Of a stretch of DNA of 64,000 nt, positions 17,372-26,961 are shown piece by piece; positions within the stretch are counted from its first letter, which is position 1, and every line of letters begins with the position of its first letter. A program made the translations under genes and the position numbers. Under the pieces are notes generated by a model. That model was not told where the DNA came from, searched no databases, and was given only the letters and a program-made list of their open reading frames with translations. Source of the stretch: CAZPQK01 sp964588695. GTDB lineage: Bacteria; Krumholzibacteriota; Krumholzibacteriia; WVZY01; JAKEHA01. The stretch spans positions 124,001 to 188,000 of the forward strand of contig CAZPQK010000006.1 in the NCBI GenBank assembly GCA_964588695.1, read 5' to 3'.

Positions 17372-20053
17372 ATGAGCCCCACTGATAGCACCACCCCGCG
17401 TGACCTGATCAACGAAGAAAACCGCGAGTGGTTGGAATCGCTCGACTACGTGTTTCAAACCGAGGGTGCCGCGCGGGTTAAAGACCTGCTGCAGCGGCTG
17501 CAGGACCGGGCCCAGACCTACGGCGTTCGGGTCAGCTACCCAGGAAACACCCCCTACATCAATACCATTCCGCACTCTAAACAGCCGCCCTTTCCCGGCA
17601 ACCGCGAACTCGAGCGGCGAATCAAGAGCATTATTCGGTGGAACGCCATGGCGATGGTGGTCCGCGCGAACCGCGAAGAGTCGGGGATCGGCGGTCACAT
17701 TTCCACCTATGCATCGTCGGCGACGCTGTTGGAGATTGGGTTTAACCACTTCTTCAAAGGAAAAGGCGAATCCGGACAGGACGGCGACATTGTCTATTTT
17801 CAGGGGCACGGCGCGCCGGGGATATACGCGCGCGCGTTTCTGGAAGGCCGCCTGAGCGAAGAAGATCTGATCAACTTTCGGCGTGAATTAAAGCCCGAAG
17901 GCGGGCTGGCCTCTTACCCGCATCCTTTTCTGATGCCCAATTTTTGGGAATACCCAACCGTTTCGATGGGACTTACTGCGCTGATGGGGATTTATCAGGC
18001 GCGGTTTAACCGCTATCTGGAACAGCGGGGCATTCTCGACACCTCGAAGCGTAAGGTGTGGGTGTTTCTGGGCGACGGCGAAATGGATGAGCCCGAGTCG
18101 TTGGGTGCAATCACGCTGGCTTCGCGCGAGCGCCTCGACAACCTGATCTTTGTAATTAACTGTAACCTGCAGCGACTCGATGGTCCGGTACGGGGTAACG
18201 GCAAGATCATCCAGGAACTCGGCGCGGCGTTCCGGGGCGCGGGTTGGAATGTCATCAAGTGCATTTGGGGTAGCGACTGGGATCCGTTGCTGGAAAAGGA
18301 CGACGACGGTGTGCTGGTCAAGCGTATGGAAGAAGTCGTTGACGGTCAGTATCAAAAGTACGCCACCGAAACCGGTGCCTACATTCGTGATGACTTCTTT
18401 GGCGCGGATCCTCGCTTGCTCGAAATGGTGGAGAATTACTCCGACGAGCAGATTCGAACCCTAAACCGCGGCGGACACGATCCCGACAAGGTGTTCGCGG
18501 CCTACAAGTCGGCGACAGAACACAAGGGGCAGCCGACCGTGATTCTGGCCTACACCATCAAAGGTTACGGTTTGGGCGAAAGCGGTGAAGGCAAAAACAT
18601 CACTCACCAGCAGAAAAAACTCAACGAGCAAGAGCTGCGCGAGTTTCGCAACAAGTTTGGGATTCCCATTGACGACGAAGATGTTGCTAGCGCGCCGTTC
18701 TACAAGCCGCCGGCCGACAGCGAAGAAATGCAGTATCTCCACGAGCGTCGCAAAGATCTGGGGGGATACATGCCGGAGCGTCGCGAATCGGCCAAAGCCC
18801 TGGTGACGCCGGGCGCAGAGTTCTGGGCGCCGTTCAAGAAAAGCTCGGGCAATCGCGAGGTTGCCACCACTATGGCATTTGTTCAAATGCTGTCGGCGCT
18901 GTTGAAAGACAGCAACATTGGCAAGTTTGTGGTGCCGATTGTTCCCGACGAAGCGCGTACCTTCGGGATGGAAGCGTTGTTCCGCCAGGTCGGTATTTAC
19001 TCGTCGTTGGGACAAATGTACGAGCCCGTCGATAAAGAAAGCCTTCTCTATTACAAAGAGGCAATGGACGGCGCAATTCTGGAAGAAGGCATTACCGAAG
19101 CCGGTTCAATGTCGTCGTTTATTGCCGCGGGCACGTCCTACGCCACCCACGGCGTCAACATGATCCCGTTCTTTATTTATTACTCGATGTTCGGGTTTCA
19201 ACGGATCGGTGACCTGGTGTGGGCCGCTGGCGATATGAAGACCCGGGGGTTCCTGCTTGGCGGAACCGCAGGCCGCACAACGTTGGCTGGCGAAGGCCTA
19301 CAGCACCAGGACGGGCACAGCCACTTGCTGGCATATCCGGTTCCTAACCTGAAAGCCTACGATCCCGCGTTTGCATACGAACTCGCCGTGATCATCGAAG
19401 AAGGCATGCATCGCATGTATCGCGATCAGGAGCACTTGTTCTATTACCTGACGGTCATGAACGAAACCTACGTTCAGCCCGAGATGCCCGAAGGCGTCGA
19501 AGAGGGAATCCTAAAAGGTATCTACAAGTACAAGGCGACATCCAGTAAGGACAGCGACAAAAAAGTACACCTGCTTGGTAGCGGCACAATCCTGCGCGAA
19601 GTGCTTAAGGCCGCGGAGATTCTGGAACTGACGTTCGATATTCCGGTCGACGTTTATAGTGTGACTAGCTACAAGGAACTCTACTGGGATGCTCAGGAAA
19701 CCGAGCGGTACAACCTGCTCAACCCCGACAAGAAGCAAAAGCGGACGTTTCTGGCCAGGACCCTCGATGGGGAACAGGGCGTGTTTGTTGCCGCATCTGA
19801 CTACATGAAGACAATGCCGGCGGCGATTTCGCAGTGGGTTCCGGGTCCGTTCTATTTGCTTGGCACCGACGGCTTTGGGCGCAGCGATGGCCGCAAGCAG
19901 CTTCGCGATTTTTTCGAAGTCGATTCGCGGTACATCGCTCTCGCGGCGCTGCGTGGTCTGGCCAACGAAGGCAAAATTTCCAATGACGTTGTCGTGCAAG
20001 CGCGCAATGACTTTGGAATCGACCCCGACAAGCTTAACCCACTCAAAGACTAG
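17372..20053 (+). CDS. aceE: Pyruvate dehydrogenase E1 component, homodimeric type
   Basis: 893 residues (E. coli AceE: 887). Thiamine-diphosphate enzyme that decarboxylates pyruvate and acetylates the lipoyl group of E2. The ThDP motif runs from GDGEMDEPES to NCNLQRLDGPVRGNG (residues ~228-273); HSKQPPFPGN and GIGGHISTYAS segments near the N-terminus and the HQDGHSHL stretch in the second half are typical of the single-chain E1 of proteobacterial type rather than the alpha/beta form. ATG 17372 is chosen because it follows AGAAGGG and matches the family N-terminus; the open frame continues upstream through the promoter. First gene of a complete PDH operon with aceF and lpd. Identification is firm. 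Confidence 0.98.
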   Translation: MSPTDSTTPRDLINEENREWLESLDYVFQTEGAARVKDLLQRLQDRAQTYGVRVSYPGNTPYINTIPHSKQPPFPGNRELERRIKSIIRWNAMAMVVRANREESGIGGHISTYASSATLLEIGFNHFFKGKGESGQDGDIVYFQGHGAPGIYARAFLEGRLSEEDLINFRRELKPEGGLASYPHPFLMPNFWEYPTVSMGLTALMGIYQARFNRYLEQRGILDTSKRKVWVFLGDGEMDEPESLGAITLASRERLDNLIFVINCNLQRLDGPVRGNGKIIQELGAAFRGAGWNVIKCIWGSDWDPLLEKDDDGVLVKRMEEVVDGQYQKYATETGAYIRDDFFGADPRLLEMVENYSDEQIRTLNRGGHDPDKVFAAYKSATEHKGQPTVILAYTIKGYGLGESGEGKNITHQQKKLNEQELREFRNKFGIPIDDEDVASAPFYKPPADSEEMQYLHERRKDLGGYMPERRESAKALVTPGAEFWAPFKKSSGNREVATTMAFVQMLSALLKDSNIGKFVVPIVPDEARTFGMEALFRQVGIYSSLGQMYEPVDKESLLYYKEAMDGAILEEGITEAGSMSSFIAAGTSYATHGVNMIPFFIYYSMFGFQRIGDLVWAAGDMKTRGFLLGGTAGRTTLAGEGLQHQDGHSHLLAYPVPNLKAYDPAFAYELAVIIEEGMHRMYRDQEHLFYYLTVMNETYVQPEMPEGVEEGILKGIYKYKATSSKDSDKKVHLLGSGTILREVLKAAEILELTFDIPVDVYSVTSYKELYWDAQETERYNLLNPDKKQKRTFLARTLDGEQGVFVAASDYMKTMPAAISQWVPGPFYLLGTDGFGRSDGRKQLRDFFEVDSRYIALAALRGLANEGKISNDVVVQARNDFGIDPDKLNPLKD

Positions 20054-20071
20054 GATACGAGGAACCCCTTG

Positions 20072-21445
20072 ATGCTTACCGATGTTGTTCTCCCCGAAAT
20101 ATCCGAGAACGTAACCAACGGCGATGTCGTGAAGTTGCTGGTTGCGATTGGCGACACCGTTGCCGAAAACGACCCGCTGTTGGAGTTAGAAACCGACAAA
20201 GCTGTGTTTGAGGTTCCGTCAACCGCGTCGGGCGTCGTAACCGAGATAATGGTCAACGAAGGCGACGAAGTGTCTATTGGGCAACCGTTGGTAAAAATCG
20301 ATAGCGAAGCCAGCGCCGCGCCGGCGAAAACCGCGCCCCAGGAGGCGGCGGTTGAATCGAAGCCCGAGCCGGAACCAAAGGCGGAGCCTAAAGCCGCGGC
20401 TCCTGCGAAAGCAGCCGAGCCGGAGGCGTCGTCTCCGTCTCCGGAGGCGCCGAAGGCTCCACCTTCGGAGGCCCCCGCGCCGCCGCCCGCTTCGGCCAGG
20501 CCGCAACCCGAACCGGCTGCGGCGCCCGCAACTGGGCCCGCCCCCGCGTCTCCCACTGTGCGCCGACTGGCTCGCGAACTGGGTATTGATATTCATCGTG
20601 TAAGCGGAACCGGCCCCGGTGGCCGCATCTCGGACGAGGATCTGCATGCGTACGCCAAATCTATTATTGCCCGCGCGAACACCGCGCCCAGCGACGGCAC
20701 CACTGCAATAGCGTCGGCCCGACCGCTACCCGATTTCTCCCGCTATGGCGAAATCATCCGCGAGCCCATGTCAAAGATTCGTGCGGTTACTGCGGCTAAT
20801 ATGGCGTCGGCGTGGAACACGGTTCCCGCGGTCACACAGAACGATGTCGCGGACATTACCGACCTGGAAGTGTTTCGCAAGCGCTACGGAAAGCGGGTAG
20901 AAGCGGCTGGCGGTAAGCTCACCATGACTGCGATTTTGCTTAAAGTTTCAGCTGCGGCGCTAAAAGCGTTTCCGCAGTTCAACGCCAGTATAGATGTGGC
21001 CAACAACGAAGTTGTTTTAAAGCAGTACTATCACGTTGCCGTCGCGGTTGATACTCCGCACGGTTTGCTGGTTCCCGTGCTGCGCGACGTTGACCGCAAG
21101 TCCATCACCGAACTCGCGGTTGAATTGGCCGACATTGCCGCGCGCGCTAGAGAACGCAAGCTTAAGCCCGACGAAATGGAAGGTGGAAACTTTACCATCT
21201 CCAACCTGGGGGGCATCGGCGGGACTTCTTTTTCCCCAATCGTCAACACGCCCGAGGTGGCCATTCTGGGTGTGTCGCGGGGGACGATGCAGCCCAAGTA
21301 TATGGACGGAGCGTTCGTGCCGAGAATGATGATGCCGCTGTCGCTGTCTTATGATCATCGACTAATCGATGGCGCCGCCGCTGCACGTTTTACCCGTTGG
21401 ATTGCGGAAGCGTTAGAGCAACCCATGCTGATGGCAATGGGTTAA
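20072..21445 (+). CDS. aceF: Dihydrolipoamide acetyltransferase (PDH E2)
   Basis: 457 residues forming the PDH core. One lipoyl domain (1-~78) with the lipoylated lysine K43 in ETDKAVFE; a long Ala/Pro/Glu swinging linker (~80-160); the peripheral-subunit-binding domain (~163-200, SPTVRRLARELGIDIHRVSG); and the catalytic acetyltransferase domain with H429 and D433 in DHRLIDG. A single lipoyl domain, against three in E. coli, is common elsewhere. GAGGAA precedes the ATG by 7 nt; an adjacent TTG at 20069 is a less likely start. It begins 18 nt after aceE, so both share one transcript. Confidence 0.97.
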   Translation: MLTDVVLPEISENVTNGDVVKLLVAIGDTVAENDPLLELETDKAVFEVPSTASGVVTEIMVNEGDEVSIGQPLVKIDSEASAAPAKTAPQEAAVESKPEPEPKAEPKAAAPAKAAEPEASSPSPEAPKAPPSEAPAPPPASARPQPEPAAAPATGPAPASPTVRRLARELGIDIHRVSGTGPGGRISDEDLHAYAKSIIARANTAPSDGTTAIASARPLPDFSRYGEIIREPMSKIRAVTAANMASAWNTVPAVTQNDVADITDLEVFRKRYGKRVEAAGGKLTMTAILLKVSAAALKAFPQFNASIDVANNEVVLKQYYHVAVAVDTPHGLLVPVLRDVDRKSITELAVELADIAARARERKLKPDEMEGGNFTISNLGGIGGTSFSPIVNTPEVAILGVSRGTMQPKYMDGAFVPRMMMPLSLSYDHRLIDGAAAARFTRWIAEALEQPMLMAMG

Positions 21446-21493
21446 CCCACAAGTTGTACTACATCACACAGTTTTAACCATGGAGTAGCGACG

Positions 21494-22918
21494 ATGTCGC
21501 AAACCGATCACTACCGGGTCGTCGTTATTGGCGGCGGGCCCGGCGGGTATGCCGCCGCGTTTCTGGCCGCGGATCTGGGAATGAGGGTCGCGCTAATCGA
21601 CCCCGATGAAAATCCCGGCGGGGTTTGCTTGTACCGCGGGTGCATTCCGTCCAAAGCCCTTCTTCACGTGGCCAAGCTGCTTCACGAAACCAGCGAAGCG
21701 GAAACCATGGGGCTGACGTTTTCCAAGCCGAAGATTGATCTCGACCGCATGCGAGCCTGGAAGAACGAAGTGGTGGCAAAAATGACCGGCGGCTTGGGTG
21801 TGTTGGCAAAGCAACGCAAGGTAACCCATATTCGCGGTATGGCGAGTTTCGCCGACGCAAGTAACTTGCGGGTAGAACTCACCGACGGCGGTACCGACAA
21901 GATTAGCTTCGATTACGCGATCATCGCGACGGGTTCGCATATCACCAAAATTCCCGCGTTCGAAGTCGACGAGAACCGCGTTTTGGATTCGACATCGGCA
22001 TTGGATATTGAGTCGGTACCGAAGTCGCTACTGGTTGTGGGCGGCGGCTATATCGGTTTGGAGCTGGGTAGTGTTTACGCGGCGCTGGGTTCGAAGGTCT
22101 CGGTGGTCGAAATGATGCCCGGATTGGTGACCGGTGCCGACCGTGATCTGGTGCGCGTACTGCAGCAGAGGTTGGACAAATCCTTCGAAGACATCATGGT
22201 GGAAACCAAGGTCACCGGAATGTCCGCTACCAAGAAGGGAATAGAGGTTAGCTTCGAAGGCAAGAACGCACCCAAAGCTTCGGTAACCTATGACAAGGTA
22301 CTGGTGTCGATTGGCCGCAAACCTAACTCCAAAGGAATTGGGCTGGAGAACACGGGTATCCGCGTGGATGATCAGGGGTTTATCGTTGTAAACGAGCAGC
22401 GACAAACTGCGGAGCCGAACGTTTACGCGATCGGCGATGTCACCGGCCAGCCAATGCTGGCGCACAAAGCGTCCGCCGAAGCCCGGGTGGCGGTGGAAAC
22501 TATCCACGGCGAAAAGGTTGCGTTCGAGCCGGCGGCGATTCCCGCGGTGATGTTCACCGACCCAGAACTGGCGTGGTGCGGTCTCACCGAAACCGAAGCC
22601 AAGGCCAAGGGTATCGACGTAGCCGTGGCCAAGTTTCCATGGGGCGCGTCGGGCCGGGCCACGACGGTGGAACGCAACGACGGGCTAACCAAACTCATCA
22701 TCGATCCAAAAACCGAGCGCGTTTTAGGAATGGGCATGGTTGGCGTCGGCGCTGGCGAGATGATTGCCGAAGGCGTAGTCGCGGTGGAAATGGCCGCGTT
22801 GGCGAGCGACGTTAAAATGAGTATCCATCCTCATCCCACGTTGTCAGAAACGATCATGGAAGCGGCCGAAGTGTTCTATGGCCAAAGTACCCACGTTTAT
22901 CGCCCCAAGCGGCGCTAG
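21494..22918 (+). CDS. lpd: Dihydrolipoamide dehydrogenase (PDH E3)
   Basis: 474-residue FAD-dependent enzyme that reoxidises the dihydrolipoyl group and makes NADH. The FAD-binding GGGPGGYAAA lies at the start, the redox pair is C45-C50 in GGVCLYRGCIPSK, the NAD-binding site is GGGYIGLELGS, and the C-terminal HPHPTLSETIMEA supplies the His-Glu base. CLYRGC replaces the more common CLNVGC spacer but keeps both cysteines. GGAG precedes the ATG. It is the third gene of the PDH operon, 48 nt after aceF, and may also serve 2-oxoglutarate dehydrogenase and glycine cleavage complexes encoded elsewhere. Confidence 0.98.
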   Translation: MSQTDHYRVVVIGGGPGGYAAAFLAADLGMRVALIDPDENPGGVCLYRGCIPSKALLHVAKLLHETSEAETMGLTFSKPKIDLDRMRAWKNEVVAKMTGGLGVLAKQRKVTHIRGMASFADASNLRVELTDGGTDKISFDYAIIATGSHITKIPAFEVDENRVLDSTSALDIESVPKSLLVVGGGYIGLELGSVYAALGSKVSVVEMMPGLVTGADRDLVRVLQQRLDKSFEDIMVETKVTGMSATKKGIEVSFEGKNAPKASVTYDKVLVSIGRKPNSKGIGLENTGIRVDDQGFIVVNEQRQTAEPNVYAIGDVTGQPMLAHKASAEARVAVETIHGEKVAFEPAAIPAVMFTDPELAWCGLTETEAKAKGIDVAVAKFPWGASGRATTVERNDGLTKLIIDPKTERVLGMGMVGVGAGEMIAEGVVAVEMAALASDVKMSIHPHPTLSETIMEAAEVFYGQSTHVYRPKRR

Positions 22919-22950
22919 CCCGCCTGCGCAACTAATTAAGCGGCAACGTC

Positions 22951-22979
22951 TTGCAGTCGCGCCCGGGTTGCTCTATGCT
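22951..22979 (+). promoter_or_regulatory. Promoter of the SdrD-repeat lipoprotein (leaderless transcript)
   Basis: TTGCAG (22951-22956), 17-nt spacer, TATGCT (22974-22979). The ATG at 22986 lies where transcription should start and no Shine-Dalgarno sequence precedes it, so the mRNA is probably leaderless. Confidence 0.6.
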
Positions 22980-22985
22980 TAAGTC

Positions 22986-24479
22986 ATGCGCAAGTTCCTG
23001 ATTGTCCTGCTGTCCGTTTGGGCGCTCTTCGGTTGTTCCGAAGACCCAATTGCCCCCGATGAAAACGGGTTCACACCACCTCCGAACAACGCCACTATTG
23101 GCGGTAACGCGTGGGTGGACGACAACGATGACGGCGTTCAGCAACCGGGCGAAGATCGACTGCCAGGTGTGATCGTAGTCTTGGAAAACTGCGCAGGCGA
23201 TTCACTTGCCACCACGACTACTGCGATTAACGGCGTGTTCAGTTTCACCGGACTCGCGCCGGCAGATTACCGTTTACGCTTTGCGCTTCCCGCCAGCTTT
23301 GAGTTTGCGGCACAGGGCAGCGGTGGCGATCCCGAAACCGACAGCGACCCCAATCCCTTAAGCGGAATAACGCCGTGCTTTGCGGCTGCCTCCGGCGCCA
23401 ACGACTTCTCGCGTGACGTAGGCTTCCGCCTTCCTAATGGTCGCTCGAGCATTGCGGGTGGCGTGTGGAACGACGCCAACGCCAACGGCCTGTTTGACGG
23501 TGGCGAGTCGGCCGTCGCTGGGTTCGGAGTAACGCTTTTGAGTTGCGCTGGTGATTCGCTCGCGGCGACGACCACTGGCGGCGACGGCTCGTATCTGTTC
23601 GACGATCTGTTGCCGGGCAGCTATCGCGTGCGCTTTGCCGATCCCGCGCCGAACGTATTTTCGCTGCAAGACCAGGGCGGCAATGACGCTGTCGATAGCG
23701 ACGCCAATCCACAGACTGGCGAGACCGACTGTGTTGCGATTGGTTCTGGAGATACCATTACCGACATTGACGCTGGCACCGCTCCCTCGGGAATGATTTC
23801 CGGACGAGTGTGGAACGACCTGAACATTGACGGCGTGGAAACGGTTGGCGAGCCAGGAATGAACGGGCTTTCGGTTCAGTTGTTTGACTGCAACACCAAC
23901 ATGATGTTGCAATCGGTGGTTACCGGCAGTGACGGTCGTTATACGTTTATGAACGTTCCCTCCGGCTTGTTTTTTGTGCGGTTTGGTTTGCCGTTTGGCT
24001 TTGTGTTTACGCAACAGGATGCCGGCGCGGACGATACTGTCGACAGCGACGCAGACGCTTTTGGCAACACCATGTGCTTTACGCTTGCGGCCGCGGCAGT
24101 CGACACCACGATCAAGGCGGGAGTCGCGGAGTCAGGCGATATCACGGGGCAGGTGTGGGAAGACAGCGACGGCGATGGGCTACGTGAAGGCGGAGAGCCA
24201 GCCCTATCGGGTGTCAGCGTGCAGTTGTTGAACTGCGCCAACCAGGTAATCGCGACCAACACCACCAATGCTAGTGGCGGATACACCTTTGGCTCGGTCC
24301 CGCCGGGCGACTATAAGATTCGGGTGTTGTTGCCAAGCGGTTATAACTACTCGCCGATGGATGTGGGCGGAGATGACAACGTCGACAGCGACGTGGGCGC
24401 GAGCGACGGGCGCACCAACTGCTTCACCCTCATGCCCGATGCTACCGTCACCATTGACGGCGGGCTCGATCCTATTTAG
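22986..24479 (+). CDS. Lipoprotein with four SdrD-B-like repeats
   Basis: 497 residues with a lipoprotein signal (lipobox LFGC, C17). Four tandem repeats of ~113 residues start near residues 36, 155, 264 and 378, each opening I-x-G-x-V/A-W-x-D-x-N/D-x-D/N-G-x-x-x-x-G-E, a calcium-loop-like segment, and closing with a D-S-D-A/P-stretch. Each repeat also holds a conserved cysteine pair (N/S/D-C-A/N early, P/D/M/N-C-F/V late), which suggests one disulfide per domain in the periplasm or on the cell surface. These are SpaA/SdrD-B-type prealbumin-like stalk domains. The stop overlaps the convergent PhzF-family stop by 4 nt. Function beyond a structural or adhesive stalk is unknown. Confidence 0.92.
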   Translation: MRKFLIVLLSVWALFGCSEDPIAPDENGFTPPPNNATIGGNAWVDDNDDGVQQPGEDRLPGVIVVLENCAGDSLATTTTAINGVFSFTGLAPADYRLRFALPASFEFAAQGSGGDPETDSDPNPLSGITPCFAAASGANDFSRDVGFRLPNGRSSIAGGVWNDANANGLFDGGESAVAGFGVTLLSCAGDSLAATTTGGDGSYLFDDLLPGSYRVRFADPAPNVFSLQDQGGNDAVDSDANPQTGETDCVAIGSGDTITDIDAGTAPSGMISGRVWNDLNIDGVETVGEPGMNGLSVQLFDCNTNMMLQSVVTGSDGRYTFMNVPSGLFFVRFGLPFGFVFTQQDAGADDTVDSDADAFGNTMCFTLAAAAVDTTIKAGVAESGDITGQVWEDSDGDGLREGGEPALSGVSVQLLNCANQVIATNTTNASGGYTFGSVPPGDYKIRVLLPSGYNYSPMDVGGDDNVDSDVGASDGRTNCFTLMPDATVTIDGGLDPI

Positions 24480-25267
24480 TCGGCAAGCTCGCCGCGCATC
24501 ACGGTTACTGCGTGTCCGCCCAGGATCACTCGGTCGTCAACCACGCGCACACGAAGCTTGCCGCCGCGTTCGGACGCCTGATACGCCAACATCTCCGCTT
24601 TTCCCAACCGCACTTTCCAATAAGGGCCCAGGCAGCAATGCGCAGCGCCGGTCACCGGGTCTTCATCGATTCCGACGTTGGGCGCAAAGTAACGACTCAC
24701 GAAGTCGAACGCCTCGGTGGTACTGGCGGCGGTGATGATGACGCCGGCGGACTTAAGCGGTCGTAGCAGGCCAGCGTCCAGGCGCAGGCCGCGCACTGCG
24801 GTTTCCGACGGCAACTCGACAAGGATGTCCGGGCCATTGCTACCGACAAAGCTGGGAGTCGTGTCGATGGCTTCGACCAGGCCCGTCGGGATGTCGATGG
24901 GTTGAGCCGGGCGGGCGGGCAAGTCAATCTCGATTAAGGTGCCGTCACGCGTCGCGGAAAGCCGGCCGCTGCGGGTCTCGAAAATGGCCGGTTGGTCGGC
25001 GTTAAGCCGACCGGTCTCCCACAATATGTGCGCGGTAGCCAGCGTCGCGTGGCCGCACAGGTTGACTTCCTGCTGAGGCGTAAACCAGCGCAGGCCAAAA
25101 CCTTCGCCCGCGGGTTCCACAAACGCGGTCTCTGACAAGTTCATTTCGGCGGCGACGTTCTGCTTCCAGCGATCGTCGGTTGCGCCGGCAACCAGGCATA
25201 CCGCGGCCGGGTTTCCAGCGAACGGCTGGTCGGTGAAGGCATCAACCTGATAGATCTCGAATCCCAT
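24476..25267 (-). CDS. PhzF-family isomerase/epimerase
   Basis: 263 residues. The N-terminal QVDAFTDQPFAGNPAAV, the catalytic glutamate E46 in NLSETAFV, and NLCGHATLATAH are the signature of the PhzF/YddE superfamily, whose fold is two diaminopimelate-epimerase-like halves. PhzF itself isomerises 2,3-dihydro-3-hydroxyanthranilate in phenazine synthesis, but no other phenazine gene is nearby and most family members have unknown substrates, so a general isomerase role is the safest call. The second half carries DEDPVTGAAHCCLGP. GGGAGGA precedes the ATG. It shares a 4-nt tail-to-tail overlap with the lipoprotein gene. Confidence 0.93.
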   Translation of the reverse strand: MGFEIYQVDAFTDQPFAGNPAAVCLVAGATDDRWKQNVAAEMNLSETAFVEPAGEGFGLRWFTPQQEVNLCGHATLATAHILWETGRLNADQPAIFETRSGRLSATRDGTLIEIDLPARPAQPIDIPTGLVEAIDTTPSFVGSNGPDILVELPSETAVRGLRLDAGLLRPLKSAGVIITAASTTEAFDFVSRYFAPNVGIDEDPVTGAAHCCLGPYWKVRLGKAEMLAYQASERGGKLRVRVVDDRVILGGHAVTVMRGELAD

Positions 25268-25618
25268 GGGTCCTCCCGTTGGTGCCTATTCTACACCCAA
25301 ATGCGCCGATCATGCCGCCGAAAGGCCTTTTGGTGTCGAGCAGCGAGATTCCGGCTGCAAGCCGGGCCCGATTGATGGGTCCAATAGATTGAGGGAAGGC
25401 TTGCCCCGCACCTGCGAAACCGTTACAATTGCGCACGTTACGCGATCCGTCCATCCCGCGTACCCGTGTTTCACTCGAATAGACGCCGCTCCCCGGGGTA
25501 ATTAACGTAGTTTCCCAGATTCCCTGCGGGACTTTTTCCGAAAAACCGGTAACAAGGCCGATGCCGATCCGTAGATATCGGTATCCCAAGTCTTCCCCAA
25601 CCTAAGGAGCAAATCAGA
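25268..25618. other. Intergenic region between divergent PhzF and propeller genes
   Basis: 351 nt without a convincing gene. On the minus strand a TGTAGAAT (25289-25296) could be the -10 of the PhzF gene. On the plus side TACAAT (25434-25439) lacks a matching -35. AAGGAG precedes the next ATG. No riboswitch or RNA gene was recognised. Confidence 0.4.
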
Positions 25619-26875
25619 ATGGCAATCAGGAATCTACCGGCCTGGATGGCCTTCGCCCTGGTGCTACTGGTGGCTTTCGCAGTAACCGCGCCGACCACGG
25701 CCGCGGCACAAGAAGCCAAAGTGGTGACTAATCCGGCGAAGCCGTCAGGCAAGAGCATTAAAGTGCCCATGGAGGAGTTGTGGCGATTGGGCGGCGACAC
25801 CGACGACGAAGATGAATTCTTTGGCGTGATCAGCGACATTAAAATCGACAAGTCGGGCAACGTTTATCTGCTCGATTCGCAACTCGCGGAAGTGAAAATT
25901 TACAACGCCGACGGCGAGTACCTGCGCTCGATCGGACGTGAAGGCGAAGGCCCGGGTGAGTTTCGCTATCCCATCGCGATGTTCTTTGCCAACGATGGCA
26001 ACGTCGCCGTACTACAAGCGGCGCCGGGTAAGATCGTGCTGTTGACCAACGAAGGTGACCCCGCTGGCGAAATGCCGCTCCCGCCGACCGATGATGGCGG
26101 CTGGCAGATGCTCAACGGTGGAAAGTCTAACGGCGGCAACGTGGTATTGATGGTGTCGCGACAGGCATTTGATCAGGAAGCTAACCGTTGGAGCCGCGGA
26201 ACATTCCTCGCGAGTGTTGGCGAAGACGGCGCGATTAAAGCCGAGTACACCGACAAAGAAAACGTCATCGACATGGCCGCTCCGCGGATGTTTGACAAGG
26301 AGTGGGATACGTTTGAACGTCGCTGGGACGTTGCCCCTGACGGGCGCGTGTACGCCGCGACTTCATACGATGACTACGCGATCCAGGTGTGGAAAGCGGA
26401 CGGTACTCCCGATCGGGTGATTAAGCGCGAGTACACCAAGCAAAAACGAACCGAGTTAAACCGCAAGCGCATGGAAGGCATCATGGGTCACTACGCCAAG
26501 ATGATGCCCAACTCGGAAGTAAAGATCGAAACCAACGCCAAAGACGTAGAAGCGTTTTATATCCGCGAGGACGGCAGCCTTTGGGTGCTTACCAGTTGGG
26601 GGCTGCAGAATCGCCCCGATGGAACGCTAGGCGTGTTTGATGTGTTTAATCCGCAGGGCAAGTTTACGTCGCAGGTCACGTTGGCTGGCCAGGGTGATCC
26701 GGAAAGCGATGCATACTTCTTCGTGAAGAATCGTGTGTACGTAGTGACTAGCTTCCTGCAAGCGGCGATGTCCGCGCAGGGCGTTGACGGTGCGTTCGAC
26801 GACGAAGAAGAGCCCGAACCGATGGCGGTTATCTGTTACAAGCTTGACGGCGACGAGCTGTCGATGAGCCAGTAA
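25619..26875 (+). CDS. Secreted 6-bladed beta-propeller (NHL-like) protein
   Basis: 418 residues. Signal peptide cleaved after TTAAAQ. The N-terminal half has the pattern of bacterial 6-bladed propellers: IKIDKSGNVYLLDSQLAEVKIYNADGEYLRSIGREGEGPGEF (read here as successive strands), the G-R-x-G-x-G-P-G-E-F turn being diagnostic. Later blades are less regular, and charged insertions occur around residues 255-300. Such proteins are abundant in the FCB group as periplasmic or surface proteins and sometimes accompany exported peptides. AAGGAG lies 9 nt before the ATG. It has its own hairpin terminator and sits alone. The ligand is unknown. Confidence 0.88.
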   Translation: MAIRNLPAWMAFALVLLVAFAVTAPTTAAAQEAKVVTNPAKPSGKSIKVPMEELWRLGGDTDDEDEFFGVISDIKIDKSGNVYLLDSQLAEVKIYNADGEYLRSIGREGEGPGEFRYPIAMFFANDGNVAVLQAAPGKIVLLTNEGDPAGEMPLPPTDDGGWQMLNGGKSNGGNVVLMVSRQAFDQEANRWSRGTFLASVGEDGAIKAEYTDKENVIDMAAPRMFDKEWDTFERRWDVAPDGRVYAATSYDDYAIQVWKADGTPDRVIKREYTKQKRTELNRKRMEGIMGHYAKMMPNSEVKIETNAKDVEAFYIREDGSLWVLTSWGLQNRPDGTLGVFDVFNPQGKFTSQVTLAGQGDPESDAYFFVKNRVYVVTSFLQAAMSAQGVDGAFDDEEEPEPMAVICYKLDGDELSMSQ

Positions 26876-26902
26876 CGCTAAGGTTTACTGAGAATTCGTA
26901 AC

Positions 26903-26932
26903 GGTGCGATGGGGATCCGTCTCCATCGCACC
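26903..26932 (+). terminator. Terminator-like hairpin after the propeller gene
   Basis: Stem GGTGCGATGG / CCATCGCACC extended by two G-C/G-T pairs around a short loop; the 3' tract AGCTTTACC is only weakly T-rich. It divides the propeller gene from the RND operon. Confidence 0.55.
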
Positions 26933-26961
26933 AGCTTTACCCTGACTACCCGGGAGGGATC

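Noticed and set aside
24476..25267. Phenazine biosynthesis locus
   Set aside because: Only a PhzF-family protein is present; none of the other phz genes is nearby, and the family is functionally broad.
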